Shown here piece by piece: positions 9,344 through 22,534 of a DNA stretch of 64,000 nt (position 1 is its first letter; each line of letters opens with the position of its first letter). The notes beneath the pieces are model-generated. The model ran no database searches, had not been told where the DNA came from, and saw only the letters and a list, made by a program, of their open reading frames with translations. The stretch comes from Mycolicibacterium sarraceniae (GTDB taxonomy: Bacteria > Actinomycetota > Actinomycetes > Mycobacteriales > Mycobacteriaceae). Location of the stretch: contig NZ_AP022595.1 of NCBI RefSeq assembly GCF_010731875.1, forward strand, positions 1,054,001-1,118,000, read 5' to 3'. The translations under genes and the position numbers were made by a program.

Positions 9344-10864
9344 TCAGCCATGTCGGCGAACAATCGGGAACAAAACCGTTTCCCGAATTGTCAAGCCAGT
9401 GAGTGCCATCAAGAGGCGATCGATTCCCATTCCGGTTCCGGTGGTCGGCGGCATCGCATACTCCATCGCTGCCAGGAAATCCTCGTCGAGTGCCATCGCC
9501 TCATCGTCGCCGGCGGCAGCCGCTCTGGCCTGGGCCTCGAAACGCTCGCGCTGCACTATCGGATCGACGAGCTCCGAGTAGCCCGTCGCCAACTCGAATC
9601 CGCGCACGTACAGATCCCACTTCTCAGTGACGCCAGCAATACTGCGGTGCTGGCGCGTCAGCGGTGTGGTCTCGACCGGGAAATCCTTGACGAATGCCGG
9701 GGCCCACAATGTGTCCCCGACTGTGTGTTCCCACAGTTCTTCGACGAGCTTGCCGTGCCCGTAGCCCCGATCCCGCGGGATCTCCACCTCCAGCCGGTCG
9801 GCAATAGCGAGCAGATATTCCAGTGATGTGGCCGGTGTGATCTCTTCACCGAGAGCCTCGGACAACGACGGGTACATTTGAATCGACGGCCATTCACCGT
9901 CGAGGTCATAGATTGAACCATCCGGCAATGGCACTTGCCTGGTGCCGACGGCCTCCTCGGCGACTTCTTGAATAAGTTCGCGGGTGACGATCGCTGAATC
10001 GTCGTACGTGCCCCACGCCTGATAAGTCTCAAGCATCGAGAATTCCGGCGAATGTGTGGAATCCGCACCTTCGTTTCGGAAGTTCCGATTCAGCTCGAAA
10101 ACCCTCTCCAATCCGCCGACCACGCAACGCTTCAGGAACAGCTCCGGGGCGATGCGCAGATACAAGTCCGCGTCCAGAGCATTGGAGTGGGTGACGAACG
10201 GCCGAGCCGCCGCACCGCCGGCCAGCGTCTGCAGCATCGGCGTCTCGACCTCGAGGAACCCACGACGGTCCAGCGCATTACGGACGGCCCGCACGACGGC
10301 AATGCGTTGCCGGGCCACGTCGCGGGCCTGCGGGCGCACGATCAGGTCGACGTAGCGCTGCCGGACCCGGGACTCCTCGCTCATCTCTTTGTGCGCGACG
10401 GGCAACGGGCGTAACGCCTTGCTGGCCATCAGCCAGGAATCGGCCAACACCGACAGCTCACCACGGCGGGAGCTGATCACTTCGCCGTGCACGAACACAA
10501 TGTCACCGAGGTCGACTTCGGCCTTCCAGGCTTCCAGGGCGTCGCCACCCACACCGGCGAGGCTGATCATCGCCTGCAGCTGGGTGCCGTCGCCTTCCTG
10601 AAGCGTGGCAAAACACAACTTGCCGGAGTTACGAGCAAACACCACCCGGCCGGTGACGCCGACGAGATCTCCGGTGGTCGTGTCGGCGGCGAGGTCGGGG
10701 TAGGCGGCACGGATCTGCGCCAACGAGTGGGTGCGCGGCACCGAAACCGGGTACGGGTCTTTTCCCTCGGCTAACAGAGCCTCGCGTTTGCCCTGACGGA
10801 TCCGGAACTGTTCGGGGACGTCGACGCCCGCGTGGTCGGTGTCCGGAGTATCTGCAGAGCTCAC
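9344..10864 (-). CDS. lysS: Lysyl-tRNA synthetase, class II
   Basis: Charges tRNA-Lys with lysine; 506 residues from GTG 10864. The N-terminal OB-fold ([20 protein letters not shown]) is followed by the class-II core. Motif 2 is [18 protein letters not shown] and motif 3 is [16 protein letters not shown] near the C-terminus. Domain order and length are those of the LysS1 type, with none of the lysyl-phosphatidylglycerol synthase extension of LysX. It lies upstream of lsr2 on the same strand, separated by 135 nt. Confidence 0.97.
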   Translation of the reverse strand: MSSADTPDTDHAGVDVPEQFRIRQGKREALLAEGKDPYPVSVPRTHSLAQIRAAYPDLAADTTTGDLVGVTGRVVFARNSGKLCFATLQEGDGTQLQAMISLAGVGGDALEAWKAEVDLGDIVFVHGEVISSRRGELSVLADSWLMASKALRPLPVAHKEMSEESRVRQRYVDLIVRPQARDVARQRIAVVRAVRNALDRRGFLEVETPMLQTLAGGAAARPFVTHSNALDADLYLRIAPELFLKRCVVGGLERVFELNRNFRNEGADSTHSPEFSMLETYQAWGTYDDSAIVTRELIQEVAEEAVGTRQVPLPDGSIYDLDGEWPSIQMYPSLSEALGEEITPATSLEYLLAIADRLEVEIPRDRGYGHGKLVEELWEHTVGDTLWAPAFVKDFPVETTPLTRQHRSIAGVTEKWDLYVRGFELATGYSELVDPIVQRERFEAQARAAAAGDDEAMALDEDFLAAMEYAMPPTTGTGMGIDRLLMALTGLTIRETVLFPIVRRHG

Positions 10865-10887
10865 GACATACCAGCTTAAATGAGGTC

Positions 10888-11046
10888 ATGAGGTCACTCC
10901 TAAAGGCGGCCGCGGTGGCCAGCGCGCGGCTGCGGCTGGTGGGCGTGGCCGGCAGCAGTCCACATTTCGACCTGGTGGCGCAGGCGTTGGCCGGCGACTG
11001 GCGCACGATTCTGCGCAGCAGCGCACTTTCTTCTAGCGATTGGCGC
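10888..11046 (+). other. Doubtful small open frame between lysS and coaX
   Basis: An ATG at 10888 opens a plus-strand frame beginning MRSLLKAAAVASARLRLVGV with largely G/C third positions. It continues without a stop into the antisense of coaX, no ribosome-binding site is visible, and no family is recognised. M. tuberculosis carries a very short annotated gene (Rv3599c) at the same spot but on the other strand. This may be coincidental coding-like sequence. Confidence 0.2.
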
Positions 11047-11842
11047 GGCCGCGCTGGTTATCGCGGTTGCGCTCATAGACCATCCGCAGCCCGTCGAGGG
11101 TGAGGTGCTTGTCGTAATGCTGCACGGTGTGCAGATCCGGCAGCATCAGCGGCGCGGAGTGACCGGTGGCCACCACCGCCACATCGGAGCCGCCGAAGCC
11201 GGCGACGTCCTCGCGGATCCGGTTCACCAAACCGTCCACCAGGCCGGCGAACCCGAACAGCGCGCCGGACTGCATGCATTCCACGGTGTTCTTGCCGATC
11301 ACCGACCGCGGCCGGGTAAGTTCCACCCGGCGCAACGCCGCCGACCGCGCGGCCGCCGCGTCCGAGGACACCTGAACTCCGGGAGCGATTGCCCCGCCGA
11401 GGAATTCCCCTTTCGCCGAGACCACGTCGACGCAGATCGACGAACCGAAGTCCACCACGATGGCGGCCGAGGAGAACTTGGCGTAGGCGGCCAGGCAGTT
11501 CACGATCCGGTCGGCACCGACCTCTTTCGGATTGTCGACGAGCAGCGGGATGCCCGTGCGCACACCGGGTTCGATGAGCACGTGCGGCACTTTAGGCCAG
11601 TACTGGTCGAGCATGAGCCGGACCTCGTACATGACCGACGGGACGGTGGACAGCCCGGTGGCGCCGGTGAGGCGCTCGGAGTCGTCCCCGATCAAACCCT
11701 CGATGGTGAGTGCCAGCTCGTCGGCGGTGACTTCCGGTTCGGTGCGAATCCTCCACTGCTGGTTCACTTTCGCGTGATCCCCGGACCCAGAGATCAACCC
11801 GACGACCGTGTGGGTGTTGCGGACGTCAATGGCCAGCAGCAC
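11033..11842 (-). CDS. coaX: Type III pantothenate kinase CoaX
   Basis: Actin-fold (ASKHA) kinase homologue of the first step of CoA synthesis, 269 residues from GTG 11842. An N-terminal phosphate-binding loop [16 protein letters not shown] is present, with R where canonical enzymes have D-x-[15 protein letters not shown] and the second Asp loop [13 protein letters not shown] follow, then an AIAPGVQVS segment. Mycobacteria also have a type I CoaA that appears to be the essential enzyme, so the in vivo role of CoaX is uncertain. The start lies 2 nt after panD, so the genes are co-transcribed. Confidence 0.93.
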   Translation of the reverse strand: MLLAIDVRNTHTVVGLISGSGDHAKVNQQWRIRTEPEVTADELALTIEGLIGDDSERLTGATGLSTVPSVMYEVRLMLDQYWPKVPHVLIEPGVRTGIPLLVDNPKEVGADRIVNCLAAYAKFSSAAIVVDFGSSICVDVVSAKGEFLGGAIAPGVQVSSDAAAARSAALRRVELTRPRSVIGKNTVECMQSGALFGFAGLVDGLVNRIREDVAGFGGSDVAVVATGHSAPLMLPDLHTVQHYDKHLTLDGLRMVYERNRDNQRGRANR

Positions 11843-11844
11843 GA

Positions 11845-12261
11845 CTATCCCACCGTTCGCGGCGAGAGCAGGCCGGTGGCGTCATCGGGCACGAAGGCCG
11901 GGTCGTCGCCGAGGTCGATCTGCCGGTTGTCGGAGTCGACGAACACCACCCGGGGCCGGTGGGTCCGCGCTTCGGCGTCGTCCATCACACCGTAGGCGAT
12001 CAGGATGACCAGGTCGCCGGGATGAACCAGATGGGCTGCCGCACCGTTGATTCCAATCACACCGGTGCCGCGCTGTCCGGTGATGACATAGGTCTCCAGC
12101 CGCGCGCCGTTGTCGATGTCGACGATGGTCACCTGTTCACCCTCGAGCAGGTCGGCGGCATCCATCAGGTCGGCGTCGACGGTCACCGATCCGACGTAGT
12201 GCAGGTCGGCATGCGTGACGGTGGCGCGGTGGATCTTGGACTTCAGCATCGTCCGGAACAT
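11845..12261 (-). CDS. panD: Aspartate 1-decarboxylase PanD
   Basis: Pyruvoyl enzyme that makes beta-alanine for pantothenate, 138 residues. ATG 12261 was chosen over the adjacent TTG 12264 because it overlaps the panC stop by 1 nt (TGATG) and puts the self-cleavage site HYVGS at Gly24-Ser25, the canonical numbering. The family core [16 protein letters not shown] and [16 protein letters not shown] is intact. The acidic C-terminal tail (after about 115) is the part where resistance changes to pyrazinoic acid map in M. tuberculosis. Confidence 0.96.
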   Translation of the reverse strand: MFRTMLKSKIHRATVTHADLHYVGSVTVDADLMDAADLLEGEQVTIVDIDNGARLETYVITGQRGTGVIGINGAAAHLVHPGDLVILIAYGVMDDAEARTHRPRVVFVDSDNRQIDLGDDPAFVPDDATGLLSPRTVG

Positions 12262-13190
12262 CAATTTCTCCAGGTAAGTTCGTTGCGCTCGCCATTTCGG
12301 GCACCGCGCGCGGTGGTGTCCGTCGACAGGTCGACAGCGATGTTGTCCAGCAGCCGGGTGGCGCCGAGGCGAGCGGCCACGAGCAGGCGGGCCGGGCCGG
12401 AGGCGGGCGCCGGCTCCAACTGCGGGCCACGCACCTCCAGGTAGTCGACCTCGAATGCGGGCACCTCGTCGAGGACCGCACGGGCCGCGTCCAGCGCCGC
12501 TTCGGCGCCGCCGGCAGCGCTGTACATACCGGCGAGGAGCGCAGCCGACAACGCACCGGCCTGCTCGCGCTCCTCGGCGCTCAGGTAGCGGTTACGCGAG
12601 GACATGGCCAGACCGTCGGACTCACGCACGATGGGCACACCGACGATGCGGACGTCGACGTTGAGGTCATCGACCATCTGGCGGATAAGTGCCAACTGCT
12701 GATAATCCTTCTCACCGAAGAACGCGCGGTCCGGTCGCACGATCTGCAGCAGTTTCAAAACCACCGTCAGCATGCCGGCGAAATGCCCTGGGCGCGAGGA
12801 GCCTTCGAGCTGAGCGCCAATCGGGCCGGGATGCACAGTGGTGCGCGGTCCGTCGGGATACATGGCTGATACGTTCGGCGTGAAGGCTATCTCGACACCC
12901 TCGGCGCGTAACAGCGCGAGGTCGGCGTCGAGCGTGCGCGGGTAGGCGTCGAGGTCCTCGTTGGGACCAAACTGCAAGGGATTGACGAAGATCGACACCA
13001 CGACCACCGCGCCGGGCACCCGCTTGGCGGACCGAATCAGCGTCAGATGCCCCTCATGCAGTGCGCCCATGGTCGGCACCAACATCACCCGGCGCCCAGT
13101 GTGGCGCAGCGCGCGGGTGACCTCGGATACCGCCGCGGGCGATGGGTATACGTTGAGCTCACCGGCGGTGAACTGCGGGGCCCCTATCAT
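12261..13190 (-). CDS. panC: Pantothenate synthetase PanC
   Basis: ATP-dependent ligase joining pantoate and beta-alanine; 309 residues. ATG 13190 is used because it overlaps the preceding stop as ATGA and gives the length known in M. tuberculosis; an in-frame GTG at 13214 was rejected. The nucleotidyl-transferase motifs are [11 protein letters not shown] (HxGH at about 45-48), FFGEKDYQQ and SSRNRYLS (KMSKS-like). It forms a tightly coupled set with the DUF2520-type gene upstream and panD downstream. Confidence 0.97.
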   Translation of the reverse strand: MIGAPQFTAGELNVYPSPAAVSEVTRALRHTGRRVMLVPTMGALHEGHLTLIRSAKRVPGAVVVVSIFVNPLQFGPNEDLDAYPRTLDADLALLRAEGVEIAFTPNVSAMYPDGPRTTVHPGPIGAQLEGSSRPGHFAGMLTVVLKLLQIVRPDRAFFGEKDYQQLALIRQMVDDLNVDVRIVGVPIVRESDGLAMSSRNRYLSAEEREQAGALSAALLAGMYSAAGGAEAALDAARAVLDEVPAFEVDYLEVRGPQLEPAPASGPARLLVAARLGATRLLDNIAVDLSTDTTARGARNGERNELTWRN

Positions 13191-14122
13191 CGTCGCCGTC
13201 CTTGCCCCGACCATTCGGTCAACACCTCAACAACCTCCTTGGGAGCGTACGCGCGCTGGGCGGTGCGCAGCGAGTTCGCGCAATATGCTTGTGCCAGTTC
13301 ATAATTCACGTCATCAAGAGCGGCGAGATGGCCGGCGACCGCGGCGGCGTCACCCCGCGCCACCGGCCCGGTCAATGCCGCCTGGCCGCGCTGCAGGGTG
13401 TTCTCCAGCGCGGCCCGAGCCAGCGGGCCGACAATCCGTTCGGCCAGACCGCCCGGGGCGTCACCGACGAGTTCTTGGCCGAGAAGCTCTTGGCCGGCCA
13501 AGGAGGCGCGCAGCGCATCCAGCGCGTCGGCGAGCACCGTGACGATGTGGTTGCTCGCATGAGCCAGTGCCGCGTGATACAGCGCGCGGGCATCTTCGCG
13601 GACCCCGAACGGCTCACCGCCGATCTCCAGTACGAGGGACTGGGCGATGGCGTAGCCGATCTCGTCGGCTGCGGTGACTCCGAAGCAGCTATCGGCCAGC
13701 CGGGCGATGTCCTCGTCGCCACCGGTGAACGTCATCGCGGGATGGATGGCCAGGGGCACACAGCCCTGCTCGGCCAGCGGGGCCAGAATCGCGACCCCGT
13801 TGGCGCCGGAGGTATGGACGACGATGGTTCCCCGGCGCACCGCGCCGGTCGTGGCCAGGCCGTTGATCAACCCCCGGAGCTCGGAGTCCGGCACGGTCAG
13901 CAGCAGGAGTTCGGCGCGGTCGGCGACATCGGGGATAGACAGGATTTCGGTGTCGGGTAGCCGTCGTTCGGCGAGCCCACGCGATGTTGTCGAAATGGCG
14001 CTGCACGCGACCACCACATGCTCAGCGCGTTCCAGAGCCACGCCGAGTGCAGTGCCGACACGGCCGGACGAGACGATACCGACCTTGAGCCGGGCCGGCC
14101 GCAAGCCGCTGGGGGTCCCCAC
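13187..14122 (-). CDS. Rossmann-fold/DUF2520 protein, candidate ketopantoate reductase (Rv3603c-like)
   Basis: Protein of 311 residues from GTG 14122. The N-terminal dinucleotide-binding fold is clear: [17 protein letters not shown] (G-x-x-G-x-x-G/A type) and [14 protein letters not shown]. The C-terminal helical DUF2520 half includes [18 protein letters not shown]. Some members of this family (PanG, from Francisella and others) are ketopantoate reductases. Overlap with panC by ATGA and the adjacency of panD strongly suggest that this gene supplies the pantoate precursor here. That is inference: ilvC or another PanE-like enzyme could do the job instead. Confidence 0.85.
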   Translation of the reverse strand: MGTPSGLRPARLKVGIVSSGRVGTALGVALERAEHVVVACSAISTTSRGLAERRLPDTEILSIPDVADRAELLLLTVPDSELRGLINGLATTGAVRRGTIVVHTSGANGVAILAPLAEQGCVPLAIHPAMTFTGGDEDIARLADSCFGVTAADEIGYAIAQSLVLEIGGEPFGVREDARALYHAALAHASNHIVTVLADALDALRASLAGQELLGQELVGDAPGGLAERIVGPLARAALENTLQRGQAALTGPVARGDAAAVAGHLAALDDVNYELAQAYCANSLRTAQRAYAPKEVVEVLTEWSGQGRRR

Positions 14123-14237
14123 TTAGACGACCTCGCTGACGTCAATGAGTTGTGTTCGTTCCGGTCCTGTGTCGGGTACCGGCCGGTCTGACAACTCTAA
14201 CCTGGCCTATCCGGCTGGCTGACCACGCTCGCCGGCG

Positions 14238-15446
14238 TCAGTCCTCACGCCGGCGTCTGCGGCCGCCGCCCTCGGCGTTGCCGTTGGCTTGCAGCCGGGC
14301 CAGCAGGTCAGCGACCGACCGGCCACCGGTCTGCTCGTTCTCGCGGGCCCGACGCCGCGGCGGCTCCTGCTCCTCGGCCGCACCGCGGTGGCGGGCGGGC
14401 GGTTGCGGCGCCTCCGTCTCCGGCTGGCCATACCCGGGACGCTCCACCGAATGGCGGGACCGCGGGCCGACCGGCTCGGGTTGGGGCTGCAACTCGGCCA
14501 CGGGTGCCTCCTGCGGCGGGATCCAGTGCCTGCCGCGCGCCGTTTCCTCGGCCGCAGCCCCCGCCGATTCCTCAGCAGCAGCCGAGGTGCCCACCGGCGG
14601 CCATTCAAACCCCTCGCGGGCGGGGGGTTTCTCTACCGCCAACGCTGCGGCGGCGGCCGCGACATCGGATTGTGGTTCCGGATGAGGCGGCGTGATTGGC
14701 CGTTCAGCAGGCTGCTCACCGTTCTCCGACGGCCTTCGATGCGATCCGCCGAACGCGGGTTCTGGCTCGGCGCGGCGGCGGCGGCGGCGCGGCCGGGACG
14801 GCGAAGGCGGCGGGGCATACGGCTGCGCCGGGACCAGCGGTTCCTCGGGGACGTCGATGATCGGGTTCTCGGCGGTCACGGGGCGGCTGCCGGTGTCCTC
14901 GGGGCGCACGGGGGTGATCCGGCTGCTCTCGACGCGCCCGGGGACCGGCGGCAAGGTCGGCGTATCACGGGTCCAGTCGCCGGCCCGGTCACCTTCCAGG
15001 GCCGGCCGGTCGCCCAGGTCGGCGTCGAACAGGATCTCCAGGTTGGCGCGCAGGGCAGCCAACTCCGTGCGCAACGCAGCCACCTCGTCGGTGGCCTGCG
15101 CCCGCAGCTCGGATGCCAGCTCGCGGCGCAGATGGGATTCGACGCTGAGCTCGTACTCGCGCCGAGCCGAGATCTCGCGATCGAGCTGCAGGTCGTAGAC
15201 CAGTTTGAGGTCGCGGGCACGGGCGGCGTCGATATCGCTTTGCCTGCGGTACATGACCGAGACGAACGCCCCGATCACGGCAGCCCAAACAGACAGAATG
15301 ACCGCCAGCTTGAGCAGCTCAGGACGGTTGGTGAACACCAATGCACAACTGGCCGCAATGGCGAGGACCAGCAACACCGTCAAGAGCAGCCAACCCGGCC
15401 TGCGGCCGCCGCGCCGATTCTTGGCACCGCGGGACAGAACGGTCAT
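14238..15446 (-). CDS. Membrane-anchored Pro/Arg/Glu-rich protein, DUF6779 type (Rv3604c-like)
   Basis: A 402-residue protein with two N-terminal transmembrane segments (about residues 19-38 and 46-66). A coiled-coil-like charged stretch rich in Arg and Glu (about 75-150) follows, then a long low-complexity proline-rich tail ending in GGGRRRRRED. No enzymatic motif is visible. Mycobacterial relatives sit in the same place between the pantothenate and folate genes. The architecture suggests a cytoplasmic scaffold attached to the membrane, but the function is unknown. Confidence 0.85.
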   Translation of the reverse strand: MTVLSRGAKNRRGGRRPGWLLLTVLLVLAIAASCALVFTNRPELLKLAVILSVWAAVIGAFVSVMYRRQSDIDAARARDLKLVYDLQLDREISARREYELSVESHLRRELASELRAQATDEVAALRTELAALRANLEILFDADLGDRPALEGDRAGDWTRDTPTLPPVPGRVESSRITPVRPEDTGSRPVTAENPIIDVPEEPLVPAQPYAPPPSPSRPRRRRRRAEPEPAFGGSHRRPSENGEQPAERPITPPHPEPQSDVAAAAAALAVEKPPAREGFEWPPVGTSAAAEESAGAAAEETARGRHWIPPQEAPVAELQPQPEPVGPRSRHSVERPGYGQPETEAPQPPARHRGAAEEQEPPRRRARENEQTGGRSVADLLARLQANGNAEGGGRRRRRED

Positions 15447-15512
15447 GGGGTGACTGTACCCGCGGGATGTCCGCCCGCGTGTCTTCGAGCTGCGGCGATT
15501 CGCCGTCTCGGA

Positions 15513-15986
15513 CTACTCCGGAGCACCGTCGGGATCGTCAGTCGGATCGCCGGGCGACTTGCAGCAGTGCTGCAGCCACATCGCCGCGACAACCAGGGCC
15601 AGGGCACTCAAGGCGGCCACCGCCGCGCCTGGGATGAAGCTCGCCGCCACCTTCTCGGAGCGCCGGAACAACAGGTAAACGCCCACGCCCAACCACCAGC
15701 CGAGCATCAACGCCCCGACCCACGCCGAGGCCTTGGCCACGACCACGCTGCGCGCCACCGTCAGCGGGTGCAGCCGGCCGGCACCGACGCCGATCCGTCC
15801 GTCACCGATCTTGGCCCGCACCGACACCGCCCAACCGGCCTCGATCGTGGCGACGGCCAGCAGCGACAGGCCGGTCCACATCGTGATCGGGGGGAAGTAG
15901 TGATACAGGACGCGCATCAGCAGCCAGGTCAGGATCGCGGCGCCGACGACAGCCGCGGCCAGGTCACGTCTGCGGGTCGGCCCCAT
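15513..15986 (-). CDS. DUF3180 membrane protein (Rv3605c-like)
   Basis: Small polytopic protein (157 residues) with four predicted membrane helices, beginning [15 protein letters not shown]. The next helices include TMWTGLSLLAVATIEAGWA and WVGALMLGWWLGVGVYLLF. The Cys pair in WLQHCCKSPGD near the C-terminus is notable. It overlaps the folK stop by 1 nt and is part of the folate operon in many actinobacteria; its role there is not known. Confidence 0.88.
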   Translation of the reverse strand: MGPTRRRDLAAAVVGAAILTWLLMRVLYHYFPPITMWTGLSLLAVATIEAGWAVSVRAKIGDGRIGVGAGRLHPLTVARSVVVAKASAWVGALMLGWWLGVGVYLLFRRSEKVAASFIPGAAVAALSALALVVAAMWLQHCCKSPGDPTDDPDGAPE

Positions 15987-16525
15987 CAGGCTTCGGGCTC
16001 CACGGTGGTACCCAACCTCAGCACCAACCCGGTCAACCGCACGCCGTCACGATCGACCGCCTCGAGCTCGGAAAGCAGACGGTCGACGCGCTGGGACTCA
16101 CCGGCCACCGTCAGTTCGGCGTCAGGGTCGACGGCCAGCCATGGCACCATCACGAACGCCCGCAGGTGGGCCAGCGGATGCGGCAATGTCAAACGCTCAT
16201 CGCGGGATGACACCTCGGCGGCACCGTCGTAGCACGTGACGAGGTCGACATCCAGCGTGCGCGGTCCCCACTTCTGTTCGCGGACCCGCTCGTTGGCGTC
16301 TTCGAGCGCCTGCGCGAGCCGCAGCCATTCGTGTTCGTCCGCGCCGGGGTCATCGGCGATCACGATCGCGTTGAGGAACGCGCCCTGTTCAACACCACCC
16401 CAGGCGTCGGTCTCGTAGACCGGCGACAGCGCGCGCACCGAGACGCCGAGTCCGTCGACGGCGGCCTGTAACCGCGCCATCCGGTCGCCGAGATTGGAGC
16501 CGATGGATAGGACCACCCGCGTCAC
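15986..16525 (-). CDS. folK: 6-hydroxymethyl-7,8-dihydropterin pyrophosphokinase FolK
   Basis: Transfers pyrophosphate from ATP to hydroxymethyl-dihydropterin, the step before FolP. At 179 residues it has the family signatures [12 protein letters not shown] at the N-terminus, VYETDAWGG, and the ATP/Mg-binding [27 protein letters not shown] follows. The start overlaps the folB stop by 4 nt. Confidence 0.97.
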   Translation of the reverse strand: MTRVVLSIGSNLGDRMARLQAAVDGLGVSVRALSPVYETDAWGGVEQGAFLNAIVIADDPGADEHEWLRLAQALEDANERVREQKWGPRTLDVDLVTCYDGAAEVSSRDERLTLPHPLAHLRAFVMVPWLAVDPDAELTVAGESQRVDRLLSELEAVDRDGVRLTGLVLRLGTTVEPEA

Positions 16526-16923
16526 ACCTCACCTCCGACCGGCACGACCTGCCCTCGTCCACCACGCCGGGATCGGCGTGCGACGACGGCAACATCCCTA
16601 AAGGACAACGGGATTGGCGCATCGGGTTTGTGCACCACCACCTCGACCGCATGGACCCGCTGGTCGTTCATCACGTCTTCGGCGATCTCGGCTGCGACCG
16701 TCTCGATCAGGTTGCGCGCCGGCCCGCCGACGATGGCGGCGGCCCGCTGCGCGAGCGTGCCGTAGTCGTAGGTATCGGCGAGTTCATCACTGGCGGCGGC
16801 TGCGGCCAGGTCGATCCAGACGGTGATGTCGATGACGAAGTCCTGCCCGTCGCGGCGCTCGTGGTCGAAAACACCGTGTCTACCACGAACGGTCAAGCCG
16901 CGCAGCTCGATTCGATCAGCCAC
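16522..16923 (-). CDS. folB: Dihydroneopterin aldolase FolB
   Basis: Converts dihydroneopterin to hydroxymethyl-dihydropterin. GTG 16923 gives 133 residues, the M. tuberculosis length, beginning [19 protein letters not shown]; the open frame upstream is folP1 sequence in another frame. Conserved residues include [12 protein letters not shown], the catalytic-loop region TYDYGTLAQ, and the Lys in [10 protein letters not shown]. The start overlaps the folP1 stop by 8 nt, fitting translational coupling. Confidence 0.96.
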   Translation of the reverse strand: MADRIELRGLTVRGRHGVFDHERRDGQDFVIDITVWIDLAAAAASDELADTYDYGTLAQRAAAIVGGPARNLIETVAAEIAEDVMNDQRVHAVEVVVHKPDAPIPLSFRDVAVVARRSRRGGRGQVVPVGGEV

Positions 16924-17764
16924 CGGCACACCCCGGTGCCAGTTCCCCGCGCGACCACTCACGTACGACGGCGAGTGCGTCCGCAGAGGCGCGCACGTCA
17001 TGGACCCGCACCCCCCACACGCCGGCCTGCGCGGCGAGTGCAGTGATCACCGCGGTCGCGACTTCACGGCCGTCGGGCGGCCGGACGGTGCCAGCGTGAT
17101 CGGCCAGCAGCGCACCGAGAAACCGCTTGCGCGACGCCCCGATCAACACCGGGATACCGGTGTCGACGAAGGCCGGCAAAGCTGCCAGCAGGGCCCAATT
17201 GTGTTGCGCAGTCTTGGCGAAACCCAAACCGGGGTCAATGATCAGCTTGGTGGCGTCGACGCCCGCGGTGACCGCGTCCTCGACCGAATACATCAGGTCG
17301 TCGTACACGGCGGCGAACACGTCGCGATACGGCGGGATCCGGTGCGGGTCGGCGGCATCGACAGCGTGCCAGTGCATCAACACCCAGGGCACCCCGGCTT
17401 CGGCCACCAGTGGCGCCATCGCCGGATCGGCCCGCCCGCCGGAGACATCGTTGACGATGGCGGCGCCGTTCTCCAGCCCGGCTCGAGCCACGTCGGCGTG
17501 CATGGTGTCGATACTGACGGTAATCCCTTGACCGGCAAGCTCTTTAATGACTGGCACTACGCGCGCGATTTCCAGCGCCGGGTCGATTCGCACCGCGCCG
17601 GGCCGGGTCGACTCACCGCCGACATCGACGACCGTCGCCCCGTCGGCCAACAACTGAAGCCCGTGCGTCACCGCGGTGTGCGTATCGAGGTAACGGCCGC
17701 CGTCCGAGAAGGAGTCATCGGTGACGTTGACGACTCCCATCACCTGCACACCGGTGGCTTTCAC
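16916..17764 (-). CDS. folP1: Dihydropteroate synthase FolP1
   Basis: Target of sulfonamides and p-aminosalicylate: condenses p-aminobenzoate with the pterin pyrophosphate. From GTG 17764 (GTGA overlap with folE) it has 282 residues. The pterin-binding signatures are [46 protein letters not shown] and GASRKRFLG. The frame remains open far upstream, but that part is the complement of folE in the wrong frame. Confidence 0.97.
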   Translation of the reverse strand: MKATGVQVMGVVNVTDDSFSDGGRYLDTHTAVTHGLQLLADGATVVDVGGESTRPGAVRIDPALEIARVVPVIKELAGQGITVSIDTMHADVARAGLENGAAIVNDVSGGRADPAMAPLVAEAGVPWVLMHWHAVDAADPHRIPPYRDVFAAVYDDLMYSVEDAVTAGVDATKLIIDPGLGFAKTAQHNWALLAALPAFVDTGIPVLIGASRKRFLGALLADHAGTVRPPDGREVATAVITALAAQAGVWGVRVHDVRASADALAVVREWSRGELAPGCAGG

Positions 17765-18381
17765 TTGCGCAGTATGAGTTCCAGCGCCTCGGCTCGGGAT
17801 GCGTTGTCCGTCTTGAACTGTCCGCGTACCGCCGACGTCGTGGTGACGGCCCCCGGTTTGCGCACCCCACGCATTGCCATGCAGAGATGCTCGGCCTCGA
17901 CGACGACGATGACCCCGCGTGGGTTGAGCTTGCGCATGATCGCATCGGCGATCTGACCGGTCAGCCGCTCCTGCACCTGCGGGCGCTTGGCATACAGGTC
18001 CACCACCCTGGCCAGCTTCGACAGCCCGGTGATCCGGCCGTCCTCGCCGGGGATGTAGCCGACGTGTGCCATGCCGTGGAACGCCACCAGATGGTGCTCG
18101 CACGTCGAGTACATGGGGATCTGCTTGACCAGCACCAGCTCGTCGTGGTGCTCATCAAAGGTGGTCTCCAACACCGCATCTGGGTCGGTGTACAGACCGG
18201 CGAAAATCTCCTGGAACGCCCGCGCGACGCGCGCCGGGGTGTCCAGCAGACCTTGTCGGTCGGGGTCCTCCCCTACCGCAAGCAGTAATTCACGAACGGC
18301 CGCCTCGGCCCGCGGTTGATCGAACACCGGCGGGTCAAACGTGACCGAATTCGGCTGCTGCATCGAAGCTCCGTTCGTCAT
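17761..18381 (-). CDS. folE: GTP cyclohydrolase I FolE
   Basis: First enzyme of tetrahydrofolate synthesis, forming 7,8-dihydroneopterin triphosphate. At 206 residues it has the zinc-binding set in [13 protein letters not shown] and [30 protein letters not shown] and [15 protein letters not shown] are family blocks. Its ATG immediately follows the ftsH stop (TAG then ATG), so it is probably translated from the ftsH transcript. Confidence 0.97.
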   Translation of the reverse strand: MTNGASMQQPNSVTFDPPVFDQPRAEAAVRELLLAVGEDPDRQGLLDTPARVARAFQEIFAGLYTDPDAVLETTFDEHHDELVLVKQIPMYSTCEHHLVAFHGMAHVGYIPGEDGRITGLSKLARVVDLYAKRPQVQERLTGQIADAIMRKLNPRGVIVVVEAEHLCMAMRGVRKPGAVTTTSAVRGQFKTDNASRAEALELILRK

Positions 18382-20697
<2,316 letters not shown>

Positions 20698-20871
20698 CAA
20701 GCATCGGCCTGTACGGCCCGGTCCTTCCGATATGCGCAGCTGGGATAGTTCAGGCTACCGCTAGACCAACGTCAGCAGATCCCCCCGGGGTTTCCGCCCG
20801 CCGCAAAGAGGCGTTCGCTGTGCGCGCAATCGGCTCTTTCCGGCGGTGCGAAGCTGTGCTTGGCTGGCACC

Positions 20872-21765
20872 GTGCTGGCTCCGACCGAACGGTTCGTCGA
20901 CCGCGACGGGGTTCGGCTACGGGTGCTGGAAGCCGGCGATCGCGATGCCCCCGTGGTGATCCTGGCGCACGGCTTCCCCGAGCTGGCCTACTCCTGGCGG
21001 CACCAGATCCCGGTGCTGGCGCAGGCCGGCTACCACGTGCTTGCGCCCGACCAGCGCGGCTACGGCGGATCGTCGGCCCCCGAGGCGGTGGAGGCCTACG
21101 ACATCCATGCGCTCACCGGGGACCTGGTCGGTCTGCTCGATCACGTCGGCGCACAGCAGGCCATCTTCATCGGCCACGACTGGGGCGCCCTGGTGGTGTG
21201 GCACACCGCGCTGTTGCACCCCGACCGGGTGCGGGCGGTGGCGGGCCTCAGTGTTCCGCCGATCCCCCGGGCGCGGAGCCGCCCCACGCAGCGGTGGCAG
21301 GAGAAGTTCGGCGAGGACTTCTACATGCTGCGCTTCCAGGAGCCGGGCAAAGCCGACGCCGAGATGGCCGCCGACGTAGCCAGCACCATGCGCGGGACGT
21401 TCCACAATCTGACCGGACCGGACGCCCCACCGGGCTGGCTCCGCGAGGACGAGTTCGACCACTACGTGACCGAGTTCAGCAGGACGGGATTCACCGGAGC
21501 GCTGAACTGGTACCGCAATTACGACCGCAACTGGGAGTCCACCCCTGCGTTGGCCGACACCCGCATCGTGGTGCCCGCGTTGTTCGTCGGGGGTACCGCC
21601 GACCCGATCGGGTCGACGATGAACCCGGCGCGCGCCCGCGAGGTGGTCGCCGGCCCGTACACCGAGATCTGGATCGAGGGCGCCGGGCATTGGGTGCAGC
21701 AGGAGCGTCCCGACGACGTGAACCGGATCCTGTTGGAGTTCCTGCGCGACGTGGAGTCTTCGTGA
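20872..21765 (+). CDS. ephA: Epoxide hydrolase EphA-like, alpha/beta hydrolase
   Basis: Probable epoxide hydrolase of 297 residues from GTG 20872; a TTG at 20860 is also possible. The oxyanion motif AHGFPELAYSW and the Asp nucleophile in FIGHDWGALV are visible. A lid Tyr lies in DHYVTEF and another in NWYRNYDRNW. The acid residue is in GGTADPI and the His in IEGAGHWVQQE. These are the residues expected of a soluble-epoxide-hydrolase-type enzyme. It is transcribed divergently from ftsH. The cap domain is shorter than the EphA I remember from M. tuberculosis, so substrate range may differ. Confidence 0.88.
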   Translation: MLAPTERFVDRDGVRLRVLEAGDRDAPVVILAHGFPELAYSWRHQIPVLAQAGYHVLAPDQRGYGGSSAPEAVEAYDIHALTGDLVGLLDHVGAQQAIFIGHDWGALVVWHTALLHPDRVRAVAGLSVPPIPRARSRPTQRWQEKFGEDFYMLRFQEPGKADAEMAADVASTMRGTFHNLTGPDAPPGWLREDEFDHYVTEFSRTGFTGALNWYRNYDRNWESTPALADTRIVVPALFVGGTADPIGSTMNPARAREVVAGPYTEIWIEGAGHWVQQERPDDVNRILLEFLRDVESS

Positions 21766-21861
21766 TTTTGGCGCGCAACGCCGAGATTGAACTCTTGAAG
21801 GCCGCCACTCGAACTTTCTCTTCGTGGCTTCAATCTCGCTGTGGGCAAGGCACTTCGAAAG

Positions 21862-22534
21862 TCACATCCGCCACATTGGCAATTGCCAGTTACTAGACCT
21901 CGGTAAGCTCCCCCGGCCTGAGCCAGCGATCGTTGGAGATCGCTGCGCGGTAGTGGTTTTGGGTTTGGGGTGGGTTTGCCGTTGTGAGGGCAAGGCGGCG
22001 CGGATGCGTTGCCAGGCGGTGGCGGTGGCGGTGGCCCAGCGCCAGGTGGCGTCGATGCGCAGGTGTAGTTGGCGGGCGCCGCCGGTGATGCGGGCCGCAA
22101 TGTGCAGGACTCGGTAGTGATCTCCAGCAGCAGCCCGGCCAACGTTTCCCCGCCGGCGATCTCCGGGCGGTCCAGGAACGCCGGCAACGGGTGGTGGCCG
22201 AAGGACTTCTTCCACGTCGGGCCAGCCCCGGCTGTGTTGGTCGATGACCAGCGTGGCGTCGATGTCGATGTACAGCGGCGCACCCGTTGGGGGCGCGGCA
22301 TCGATGCGCTCATCGACCAGCCGCCACATCGTCATCGTCGACGCCTTCGCCCCGAACACGTGCTCACGATCCCCGCACAACTGGCCGACCCCGTCGATGC
22401 AGTCCGCCCCATCAGCGACCGCCGCCGCCAACGCCGCGGTGACCAGCGCCGATAGGCCGGTCCGATCGGCGAGTTCACGCAGTAGGCCCATCCCGGCATG
22501 CGACACGACACCGTGCCCGTCAGCCGAGACTTTC
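21862..22534 (-). pseudogene. Decayed IS1380-family transposase fragment
   Basis: Pieces of one transposase lie in two frames. One frame has VSADGHGVVSHAGMGLL, ELADRTGLSALVTAAL, then IDGVGQLCGDREHVFGAKAS and YIDIDATLVIDQHS. It continues in the second frame as PTWKKSFGHHPL and FLDRPEIAGGETLAGLL, and returns to the first as YRVLHIAARITGGARQLHLR and DATWRW. Compared with an intact element the start is missing, about 20 residues are deleted after VTAAL, and a large central part including most of the catalytic core is absent. No terminal inverted repeats were found by eye. The copy cannot be active. Confidence 0.85.

Noticed and set aside
14289..16232. Plus-strand frame of 647 codons across Rv3604c, Rv3605c and folK homologues
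   Set aside because: It spans three convincing minus-strand genes, is Arg/Pro-rich and has no recognisable domain.
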